The notes under the pieces were generated by a model. It had not been told where the DNA came from, did no database searches, and saw only the letters and a list, made by a program, of their open reading frames with translations. Positions 8,355 through 16,600 of a stretch of 42,021 bases of DNA are shown here, piece after piece. Each line of letters opens with the position of its first letter. Positions within the stretch are counted from its first letter, which is position 1. Made by a program: the position numbers and the translations under genes. The DNA lies in assembly GCA_964352425.1 (NCBI GenBank), contig CAYGRZ010000008.1, positions 1 to 42,021 of the forward strand, written 5' to 3'. Origin of the DNA: JAMWCX01 sp964352425 (GTDB lineage Bacteria; Omnitrophota; Gorgyraeia; 2-01-FULL-45-10).

Positions 8355-8720
8355 CTACGGAACGTATTTGCGGACCAGGTCCAGCACGCCCTCCATACTC
8401 ACCGGCTTTATTATAAAATCATCGGCCCCCAGCCGTCCTGCGTCAAAGACATATTCCGTGTCGGACTTGGCGGAGATGATGACGACCGGTATGTGGGAAA
8501 CCTTCGGGTCTGATTTCAACTTCGAAAGCGTTTCGAACCCGTTCGACTTCGGCATCACAAGGTCGAGTAGGATTAGGGCCGGCAGCTCCGCCCTCGCCTT
8601 TTCCATACCCTCACTGCCGTTGTGCGCGGCCACCACCTGATAGCCGTTGGCCTCCAGCCTCATCCGTATCGCGTCGACAAAATCGAACTCATCGTCTATC
8701 ACCAGCACCTTCCGGCTCAT
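8355..8720 (-). CDS. Single-domain (CheY-like) response regulator
   Basis: 121 residues, a receiver domain with no output domain. Acidic pocket D9, D10; phospho-acceptor D53 in LILLDLVMP; switch residue S83 (VVIISAKSD); conserved lysine K105 (FIIKP). All residues for phosphorylation are in place. The ATG overlaps the rluB stop by 4 nt (ATGA), so it is translated with rluB, although no functional tie to rRNA modification is known. No histidine kinase is in the window, so its partner is elsewhere. Confidence 0.92.
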   Translation of the reverse strand: MSRKVLVIDDEFDFVDAIRMRLEANGYQVVAAHNGSEGMEKARAELPALILLDLVMPKSNGFETLSKLKSDPKVSHIPVVIISAKSDTEYVFDAGRLGADDFIIKPVSMEGVLDLVRKYVP

Positions 8721-9430
8721 ACCTCTTCCTCCCCTGATACCGCCGCGTATATCGTTTTCCTTTCGATAACCTTGAAATGGCCCTCTTTAAGATTACCCAG
8801 GCTCAAGAGCCCTATCCTCACGCGCGCCAGGTCCAGCACCTCGAACCCGATGTCCTCGAAGAGCCTGCGCAGGTGGCGCTTCTTGCCTTCGCACGCAATG
8901 ACCTTAATCCTGGACTTCGAGTCATCGGCGTGCTCTATGTAAGCGGACTTCACCCTCAGGATATCTTCCCCGTCGCGCACTCCGCGCTTGAGCCGGCCGA
9001 GGACGCCGCCGTCGAGGCGCCCCTTGACCGTGACTGAATATTCTTTCTCAATTTCGAACTTCGGATGGGTCATGCGGTAGCACAGGTCGCCGTCGTTGGT
9101 AAGGATGATGAGGCCGCGCGAGGGCTTGTCGAGCCTCCCCACGGGATATACCCTGCCGAAATTCTTCGGGATGAAGTCGACCACCTTCGATTCGGCGAAC
9201 CTGTCCTCAAGGGTCGTCGTCACGCCCTTCGGTTTATTGAACATGATATAGACGTTCTTTTCGGGCCTAAGCAGCTTCCCCTTCACCTTTATCGCGTCCC
9301 CGTCCGTGACCTTATACCACGGTTCCAGGACATGCCTGCCGTTTACGGTGACCTTGCCCTCCTTCACCAGGACGGTGGCATCCCTGCGCGAACACACACC
9401 GCTCTTTGCCAGAAATACGTTCAAGTTCAT
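8717..9430 (-). CDS. rluB: Ribosomal large-subunit pseudouridine synthase, RluB/RsuA family
   Basis: 237 residues. An N-terminal S4 RNA-binding domain (1-50, VFLAKSGVCSRRDATVLVKEGKVTVNG) precedes the catalytic domain with the family motif VGRLDKPSRGLIILTNDGDL; the catalytic aspartate is D101. Isomerises a uridine in rRNA; RluB makes the helix 80-89 region pseudouridine of 23S rRNA in E. coli, but RluB, RluF and RsuA cannot be told apart safely by eye. Separated from the upstream gene by 33 nt that contain most of a 26-bp palindrome. Confidence 0.88.
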   Translation of the reverse strand: MNLNVFLAKSGVCSRRDATVLVKEGKVTVNGRHVLEPWYKVTDGDAIKVKGKLLRPEKNVYIMFNKPKGVTTTLEDRFAESKVVDFIPKNFGRVYPVGRLDKPSRGLIILTNDGDLCYRMTHPKFEIEKEYSVTVKGRLDGGVLGRLKRGVRDGEDILRVKSAYIEHADDSKSRIKVIACEGKKRHLRRLFEDIGFEVLDLARVRIGLLSLGNLKEGHFKVIERKTIYAAVSGEEEV

Positions 9431-9452
9431 ATTGTCCTATCAGTAAGCCTCT

Positions 9453-9478
9453 GTAGGGCACACTTAAGTGTGCCCTAC
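9453..9478. repeat. 26-bp perfect palindrome (family copy 1)
   Basis: Half-site GTAGGGCACACTT followed by its exact reverse complement. Shares GTAG ends and CTTAAG centre with the palindromes at 19826-19851 and 26010-26035 while the inner arms differ. It contains the TAA stop of the gene to its right. Confidence 0.9.
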
Positions 9479-11761
9479 TGCATACGGTTTACGACTAAAA
9501 AATAATACCACAAGCACAGCGCCGTTCAGCATCGCCACGACACTGCAGGTACCCGGTATACCTATAATAGGTATAAGGAAGGCACCCGTCAAAAGGGCTC
9601 CCAGGCATGAGCCGGCAAGGTCCGCGCCGTAGGTCAAGCCTGTCACGCGCCCGAGACGAGCGCCCGGGTCGAGGCGTATCCTGTTCACGGCAGGAAACAG
9701 GAACCCGCCTATGAAACCTGCCGCGAGCGGCAGCAGCGCGAATACCACGTTAGCCCCGGTCCATGATACTATGTTTGAGCCGGAGCTTGCAAGCTTCTTG
9801 AATATCACCGGCAGCAGTAGAGGATACAGGACCAGACAGGCTTGCGCGGAGAGCACGGCGCCCGACGGGTTCGCGGCCCTCCGGACCATCCTCGTCGCGT
9901 AAGAGCCCCCCAAAGCGATGCCCGCCATGAACGCGGTCAGTATCAAACCCAATTTGTAAAAGAGGTATCCGTACAGTATCTGGAAGGAGAGCAATACGAC
10001 GATCTGGAATGCCATCTGGCTGAACCCGTTGGCAATGATCGCGGACATCGCTGCCGTCTTAAACGGCCTGGATGCGCGCGGGCCGGCGAGCCCCCACAGG
10101 ACTATGATGGCGCACATCAAAGCGGCTGCCGACCATATCATCTTTTCCGTCACCGCCTTCAGGGCGCTACTGAAGAGCGAATCCTTAAAGCGTGTCGTCC
10201 AGAAGACTATATCGTAATAGTATGAGATCGGGCGAAAGTCCCTGTTAACGGCGGCTGGGCCCGGGGCCGAAATAATATTTTCGGTGTAGGCTATCTTTTC
10301 GGGGGAGAGCCTCGATACAAGGTAATACTCCCGCACATATTTTATATCGAGCGCCCTCAGCCTGGCCCTGTCCATCAGGATCCTGTAATCATAGGTAAGA
10401 AGGCCGCGCGTATTGGAGGCGAGAAAAAACGCCGTCTCGCCGGGTAGTATCCTGACGTCTCCGAAGGCCGTCTTCAGTGTCGCGTACACCGACCGCAGGA
10501 ACGCTCCAAGATCGCCGCTTATGTAAGTTTCAGAGGAGCCAAGGCCTAGCGATAGAACCCCGCCCCGGCGCAGCGCCTGCCTGGCCTCGGCGAAGAACTC
10601 GGCCGTGTAAAACCTGTTCAGCTGCGCCGTATACGGATCGCCCAGGCTGATGATGATGACATCATATTTCCGGCCGGCCTTCCTCATGAAATACCTGCCG
10701 TCACCCGGTATCACGGACACCCGCCTGTCATCCAGCGGCCTAATGTACTCGCGGGGAAGGTGACGGCGGGCCATCTTTACTATGAGAGGATCGAACTCGA
10801 CGTAATCGATCTTTTCGACGGGATGCTTCAAAAGCTCCCCCACCAGCCCGCCGGTGCCGCCGCCGATCAGCAGCACGCTTTTCGGCGCCGGGTGCTCGAG
10901 GAGCGCGAAGTGGACCGCCTCCTCCGAAGACTGCTTATCCGGTACGGTATAGAGATGAAGGCCGTTGTCGAAGAATGAGAACTGTGCGCCGTTTTTTAAT
11001 ACCGTAATATTGCCGTAGATCGAATTCTGCGAGGCGATGAACTCATAACCGGGCCACTGCCTTTCGGCGAGGTACCTGTCGAGGGCGGACCACCCGCCGC
11101 ATAAAAAGGCGATGATGTCGCAGAGCGCCATCGCAGAGGCGAGGACGAGAAGACGGGAACGCGCGGGTGTCTCTTTCGACAGCAACAGAAGGATGAACGC
11201 CGAGGCCATCGCCAAAAAACTGAGGATGGCCAATATCTGCATCGAACCGAGGAAGCGCACGAGCACAAAACCGGTGACGAGCCCGCCGGCGGCGCTTCCG
11301 AGGGCCTCGAGCACATAGACCGCGCCTGCCTTCACGGCGCCCAGATCCGACCTGGTCTCATATATGCGGCATCCGAGGACGAACATGAAGCCCAGGACGA
11401 TACACGTAGGCGCGAAGACGAGAAAACCGGACACCACGACTGGGAAGAGCGGTATCGTCTGGCCCGGGTTCACGCCGAGAACGGCCTTTATCGAACGGAT
11501 CAGCACGATGTTGAGCGGCAGGAGCGCCGCCAGGCCAAGCAGGCAGAGCGAAAACGCCGCGGCCTTTGACCGTATCCTGTCGGCGAGAGCGCCCAGAAGC
11601 GCGCTTCCTATCGCGCCGGCGACCAGCCATCCCGCCAGGATGAACGCCACCGACAATTCATTACCGTAGAATACGACGAGGAGCTCCCGCACGAGGACTA
11701 TCTGCGAGGACATCGCGATGAAACCGACGAGAAAAATGGAAAATATTACGGCTTTCTTCAT
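9464..11761 (-). CDS. Membrane-embedded spermidine-synthase-like protein (MFS-like/aminopropyltransferase-like fusion)
   Basis: 765 residues in three parts: N-terminal membrane block (about 6-7 segments, 1-222), a soluble SAM-methyltransferase-like domain of the spermidine-synthase type (about 225-470), and a C-terminal membrane block (about 540-760). In the soluble domain the nucleotide-binding loop is GGGTGG (300-305), where spermidine synthases have GGGDGG; VEFD (321-324) and GDG (353-355) are kept; the catalytic DSSDP-type loop reads ISLGDP (371-376), losing the first aspartate. Classic polyamine synthesis is therefore doubtful. Start ATG lies directly after the CcdA-like gene's stop (no gap). 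The last four codons and the stop are read from the palindrome at 9453-9478, so the original C-terminus may have been changed. Confidence 0.85.
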   Translation of the reverse strand: MKKAVIFSIFLVGFIAMSSQIVLVRELLVVFYGNELSVAFILAGWLVAGAIGSALLGALADRIRSKAAAFSLCLLGLAALLPLNIVLIRSIKAVLGVNPGQTIPLFPVVVSGFLVFAPTCIVLGFMFVLGCRIYETRSDLGAVKAGAVYVLEALGSAAGGLVTGFVLVRFLGSMQILAILSFLAMASAFILLLLSKETPARSRLLVLASAMALCDIIAFLCGGWSALDRYLAERQWPGYEFIASQNSIYGNITVLKNGAQFSFFDNGLHLYTVPDKQSSEEAVHFALLEHPAPKSVLLIGGGTGGLVGELLKHPVEKIDYVEFDPLIVKMARRHLPREYIRPLDDRRVSVIPGDGRYFMRKAGRKYDVIIISLGDPYTAQLNRFYTAEFFAEARQALRRGGVLSLGLGSSETYISGDLGAFLRSVYATLKTAFGDVRILPGETAFFLASNTRGLLTYDYRILMDRARLRALDIKYVREYYLVSRLSPEKIAYTENIISAPGPAAVNRDFRPISYYYDIVFWTTRFKDSLFSSALKAVTEKMIWSAAALMCAIIVLWGLAGPRASRPFKTAAMSAIIANGFSQMAFQIVVLLSFQILYGYLFYKLGLILTAFMAGIALGGSYATRMVRRAANPSGAVLSAQACLVLYPLLLPVIFKKLASSGSNIVSWTGANVVFALLPLAAGFIGGFLFPAVNRIRLDPGARLGRVTGLTYGADLAGSCLGALLTGAFLIPIIGIPGTCSVVAMLNGAVLVVLFFSRKPYAVGHT

Positions 11762-12433
11762 CTACGTCCCATATAGCCCCAGGAGCAGCCCGGCGCCCAG
11801 GAGTATCAGGAGCAGCGCACAGGCGACCCTGAAGAAGAGAGCGATACCTTTCGACCTGATGAGCTTCTGGACTATACCGCGCAGGATACCTGCAAGCGCA
11901 CCGATCACGATGAGGCCGGAGAGGAACGTACCGAGGCCGAACGAGAACGCATAGGAGGCGCCCTCAAAGGCGCTGTGCGACATCATCGCGATCTCCAGGA
12001 GAAGCGCGATAAGCGGCGGACAGGGGCTTATTCCTATCAGGAAGCCGAGTACCAGCAGGCTACCGAAATCATAGACCTTGTTATGCCCCATTTTGCAGGC
12101 GCACGCCACTTCTTCCTTGCGGACGAGGACGACGAGTCCCAGCAGGATACTGATAATGCCGCCGAGCGGCCGCAATATAGAGCCAACGCTCGATTCCGCC
12201 ACGTGCCTGAACGCTGCGCCCGACAAACCGGCAAGGGCACCGAGTATGATATACGCAAAGAGCCTGCCGAAGAGGAATACCGTTATATCGATGGCGGTCC
12301 GGGCAGGCGCTTCTCTCCTGCCGAGAATATAGGTGACGAGGATCGGCGTGCAGACGAGAAAGCAGGGGCCGGCTATGCCGAAACTGAAACCTATGCCGAA
12401 GACCTGAATGTGAGTTATGGCAGTATTGAGCAT
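11762..12433 (-). CDS. CcdA/DsbD-like (SafE-type) membrane protein
   Basis: 223 residues, six predicted membrane segments in two pseudo-symmetric halves. The half-starts are GIGFSFGIAGPCFLVCTP (Cys24, Cys28 region) and GFLIGISPCPPL (Cys near 138), matching the proline-flanked cysteines of CcdA/DsbD transmembrane electron carriers; a loop CACKMGH lies between the halves. CcdA-type proteins carry reducing equivalents from cytoplasmic thioredoxin to periplasmic acceptors. No thioredoxin-like domain is fused. It is packed between the radical SAM gene (2-nt gap) and the spermidine-synthase-like gene (0-nt gap), so all three are probably co-translated and work together. A sulfite/metal exporter of the broader SafE/TauE group cannot be excluded. 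Confidence 0.75.
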   Translation of the reverse strand: MLNTAITHIQVFGIGFSFGIAGPCFLVCTPILVTYILGRREAPARTAIDITVFLFGRLFAYIILGALAGLSGAAFRHVAESSVGSILRPLGGIISILLGLVVLVRKEEVACACKMGHNKVYDFGSLLVLGFLIGISPCPPLIALLLEIAMMSHSAFEGASYAFSFGLGTFLSGLIVIGALAGILRGIVQKLIRSKGIALFFRVACALLLILLGAGLLLGLYGT

Positions 12434-12435
12434 CG

Positions 12436-13542
12436 TTATTTATTTCCCCAGACGCCGGCTATCGTATATCCGCAGTAAGCGCATTTCCCGTTCCTGATGC
12501 CGGCGGGACGGACCATGTAGCCGAGCCGCTCGATAAGGAGCTTCCCGCAGTTGGGACAATACGTGTTCTCATGCGGGTTACCGGGGACGTTGCCGATATA
12601 GACGTATTTGAGCCCGACATCCTTGGCGATCGTGTATGCCTCGTCGAGTTTCTCAACGGGCGTCGGCGGGAGGTTCTGCAATCTGAATGCCGGCATAAAG
12701 CGGCTGAAGTGGAGCGGCACATCGTCACCGAGATTGTCCTTTATCCACTGGCACATCGCGCGGATCTCTTTCGGGTCGTCATTCCGGCCGGGTATGATGA
12801 GATTGGTGATCTCGAGCCACACGCCCGCCTGCCGTATCGTCTTCAACGTATCGAGGACAGGCTGGAGTTCGGCAAGCGCGTTCATCTTCCTGTAAAATTC
12901 GGGGCTGAAGCTCTTGAGGTCGACATTCACGGCGTCCATGTATTTGAGCAGCTCTTTGAGCGGCTCGGGGTTGATATAGCCGCAGGTATGCATGCCGTTC
13001 TTCAGGCCCTTCGCGCGGGCTTGGCGAGCGGTGTCGAACATGTATTCGTAGAAGACGGTCGGTTCTGTGTAGGTATACACGATGAAGGGCGAGCCCGCCT
13101 TGATCGCTTCCTCGACTACCTTTTCGGGGGGCATGTCATAGGCGGCAACTTCGTCGGGCCGCGCCTGCGATATCTGCCAGTTCTGGCAGAAGAGGCAGCG
13201 CATGTTGCAGCCGGCGGTAGCAATGGAGAATGCAGTAGCGCCGGGATAGACGTGGAAGAAGGGCTTCTTCTCGATCGGATCGACGTGGACGGCGACGGGA
13301 TTGCCGTAGCCGAGCGTGTAGAGGATGCCGTCCTTATTGATGCGGACCGTGCAGACTCCCCTCTGCCCTACGTCAAGGACGCACTTCCTCGGGCAGAGGA
13401 CGCATTGGACTATTTTGTCTTTTACTTTGTTCCAGTAGCTTGCGACGCGGGGAACGGCCTTATAACTATCTCCAGCGCGGCTTTGGGGCGCGACAAAAGC
13501 GGATAACAGAAGCAGGGTGATTATCAGGCGTCTCGTTGTCAT
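12436..13542 (-). CDS. amrS: AmrS-type radical SAM protein (AmmeMemoRadiSam family) with signal peptide
   Basis: 368 residues. The radical SAM cluster motif is C112-x3-C116-x2-C119 (CNMRCLFC). Before it lies a second cysteine set C47, C50, C54, C64 (CVLCPRKC ... GVC) typical of this PflA-like family; at the end are two CxxC pairs (C329/C332, C354/C357) that would bind zinc or iron. Family members are often encoded with AMMECR1 and MEMO proteins; neither is in this window. Oddly, residues 1-23 form a signal peptide with a twin arginine (TTRRLIITL) and a cleavage-like SRA-G. No alternative start lies between it and the first cysteine. Export of a SAM-dependent enzyme would be surprising; a membrane anchor is an alternative. 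The reaction is not known. Confidence 0.85.
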   Translation of the reverse strand: MTTRRLIITLLLLSAFVAPQSRAGDSYKAVPRVASYWNKVKDKIVQCVLCPRKCVLDVGQRGVCTVRINKDGILYTLGYGNPVAVHVDPIEKKPFFHVYPGATAFSIATAGCNMRCLFCQNWQISQARPDEVAAYDMPPEKVVEEAIKAGSPFIVYTYTEPTVFYEYMFDTARQARAKGLKNGMHTCGYINPEPLKELLKYMDAVNVDLKSFSPEFYRKMNALAELQPVLDTLKTIRQAGVWLEITNLIIPGRNDDPKEIRAMCQWIKDNLGDDVPLHFSRFMPAFRLQNLPPTPVEKLDEAYTIAKDVGLKYVYIGNVPGNPHENTYCPNCGKLLIERLGYMVRPAGIRNGKCAYCGYTIAGVWGNK

Positions 13543-13563
13543 ATAATATTTGCGCTCGCCTGT

Positions 13564-13592
13564 ATTATATCCTCAACGACTGTCTTTCGCAA
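13564..13592 (-). promoter_or_regulatory. Promoter of the amrS operon
   Basis: On the minus strand TTGCGA (13592-13587), 17-nt spacer, TATAAT (13569-13564). Transcription would start near 13557, leaving a leader of about 15 nt with no clear Shine-Dalgarno before the ATG at 13542. The -35 box lies just beyond the terminator of the preceding gene. Confidence 0.6.
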
Positions 13593-13593
13593 C

Positions 13594-13636
13594 TAAAACA
13601 AAAAAGACGCTCTCCGGATGTAATCGGAAAGCGTCT
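13594..13636 (-). terminator. Rho-independent terminator of the 1439-residue protein gene
   Basis: On the minus strand a stem AGACGCT-x-TCCG type (arms 13625-13636 and 13605-13616, one mismatch) with an 8-nt loop, followed by T6-G-T4. Lies 25 nt after the stop codon at 13662. This is the clearest intrinsic terminator of the window. Confidence 0.88.
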
Positions 13637-13661
13637 TATTGTTGATCGAGCTGGCGATATT

Positions 13662-16600
13662 TTAGTCTCGCTGTTTTATAATCTGCTTCTGCTTTTCGGC
13701 TGGCTGACCAGTAGTCGTAACACCTGCCGGCACCTCTGACACATTGGTTGCGACTGTTTCAGTAACACCCATAGTCCCGGCCAGATCGACATTAATAACC
13801 GCCTGTGCGGCTGGCGCAGAGGTCGGAGCTACAGGCGTCTCGATCGCCGGAACTGTGGCAGTGGACTTGACCAGATTGCCATCTGCATCGAGCTGCAACA
13901 CAGGCTGTATAGTTATAGGTGCGTTCTTGTCGTATTCTATACGTTTGACGCCAAGCGGCGTTGCATAGACAAAACCGCTCCATTGAGCGCCCGGAAAAAC
14001 GCCTATGCCTGACTGAATAAAGTAGGTAGAACCTCCATATTGCAGTTCTGTAACCATAGTTCGTATCCCTACTATATTAGGATGTGTCGTGTCATAAAAG
14101 TTGATGATCTGTATTGAACCCAAATCAGTGCCAATGCTGCCGGCGAGGAATTCCCGCGACTGTAATGCGCCCATTAAATTATCTTGTGGCGAGACCTGAC
14201 TGATATCGGTCCATCCTACCGGCGGGTATGTTATCGCCCTCGAAGCAGTGACATAATACATCTCCCCGTTATATTCCAAGCTCACAAGCCTATGCATCAC
14301 TCCGGGGGCTGGCGCGCCTCCCTGATGCGGCATATCTTCCACCATGACGACCCTTATCGAGCTCGGATCAACGGTAAGGTCTTTGGCAAGACGATCGCGC
14401 GCCTGCGTCTTCAGAACAAGATCCGCATCACCAGGCACGCCCATAAACAGTGCCGCGATGTTTTTCGGATCAATAAATCCTTCACCGCCGAGCTCAGGCA
14501 GTTCGTTCCCGGCCTGATCATATACACGCGTGGCCATGATAGTACCTTCAGCACCCACATCATACTGTACAAAAAGGCTGCCTGCCGGTGCGCCGACAGG
14601 GTTGACGATATTGATATATGCCTCCTGAGCTGTCAGCACCCCTTGCTGATCGAAGCTGGATTGCGTTTCTATATAGACCGTATTGCCTGCCGGGTCTATG
14701 CCTGAACCATAGCTGGACGGCATCACTACCTTACCGGCGACAACAGCGTAACCGAATGTTATCTCAACGCTCCAGTCCGGCAGGAACGCGTGTACCCACT
14801 CGACACCGTCGCTGTTTCCCCAGTATTCAACGATAATGCTCGGGTCGTTCGGGTCGAGGCCGTTCCTCATCGCAAAGTCCTCGCGCGCGAGCCTCAGGGC
14901 CTCATTCTTGGGATCCCACGCCCGGCCCGTGGCCACGTTGACGTATACGGTAGTCGACGTCCCGTCGGCAAGCCCATAGGCAAATGCTATCTCCCCACCC
15001 GCGACAGACCAGCCCTGAAGCGGCGATCCGCCCTGGCCCAGAACATCTCGAACGTAGTTATTGGCGTTCAGGAGCAGGTCGGTGCGGGTGGTGTTGTTAA
15101 TTAATGACCTGAGCGTCATCGTTTCAACACGATATTCGACGCCATACGACGGCATGTCCCTGTAAACTTCATTCACAACGCACTCCATGGTGATGGTGAT
15201 ATTATTCAGCTGGGCCGTGACAGTATAGGTTGATACCCTATTGCCCTGCCCAGGTATTGACGGGAGTATCTTTTCACTAATGACGGAGGGCATGCCATTC
15301 ACATGCACGAGACTCATGTCCGCACCCATATTGGCGGCGATGGCCTTGCGCGCCTCGAGGACAGCCAGGATGGCGCCGTCGTTCTTTGACGAGCTTGGCA
15401 CTCCTGTGGCGGGATTCACTATGATCCGTATCCCTGAGCCGTCAGCGAACTTGAAGATGAAGGACGGAGCGCCGTTTACCATCGTCCATGAATCAAGGGT
15501 GTATGAGTCGGGGTTGAAGTTGTCTTTGAGGTATCTTACGGCGCTGTCGCGCCCGCCGGTGAACTGGACCACGATATCAACCGGATCAGCAAGTCCCTGA
15601 TATATCTTTTCGCTCCCGTCAGGATATGTGACTTTGGTCTCCGTGATCCCGCCTAGATCATTGTCGTAATGGTGCCTGAAGCTCATGAGGAGCTTACCGT
15701 CTTTGTCACGGACTTCGTTTGCAAGGTCATTTATATAGGTAATATAGGTCCCGTCATTAAAGTCACACCTGACAAGCCTCTCCTGGCCTTCGACATCGCC
15801 TCGATATGTGAATACGCAGATCGGCTCTGCCTCTGGAATTCGGACTTCACCTTCGTAGCGCTTTACGCTTATAGCCCAGATAGTAACCTGGCCATTAGGA
15901 CCGACCGAGGTGGTCGCCAGATAGCGGTATTCGTCGACGTACTTTATCCGCTGGGTACCGTCAGCCATAGTCTCGTAATGGGTTATGGCCTGTATGCGAT
16001 CTTTAGGCCTGCCTTCTTTATCAAGGTAGCTTACGGTCGCTTTATGGTTGCCGTCTCTATCATACTGCTCTATCCTTTCGATGCCAAGATATTCGGGTCC
16101 GGTTTCGGCTGGATTTTGTCTGTACTTATACAAATCATAGGAACCGTCAAAATACTCGACCTTTTCCACAATGTATAGAAGAGACGGCACCATGCCAATC
16201 GGTGGGTTATTGTAACCCATAGCGCGTATAGTATAGGTATAGGTACCGTACGGCTGGGGTGTAACCTGACCCTGTACTCCCGCTGCGAGCGGACGGATAT
16301 CTCCCATAGGCCGCTCGAGCGTTACGGTGTAGATGTTATCGCTGCCATTGACCTTCAGCACTTTTATCTCGCCTTCCGCTACCCTGAGGCGCGCGGCAAG
16401 GTCTTTTACGGCGGTCTCTTTTACTTTATTCCACATCTCCACATAGACGTTGATGGCGGATATCGCATCGCCAAGCTGTCCCGAATATTTAGTGTACAGG
16501 CCTATGAACAAGCCCAATCCTCGAAGCGCCGCGTCCACCTCGGGAATGCTAAGGCCAAGGTGTGCGGATATGGTCCCGTAGTCATTGGTATCTATTGCGG

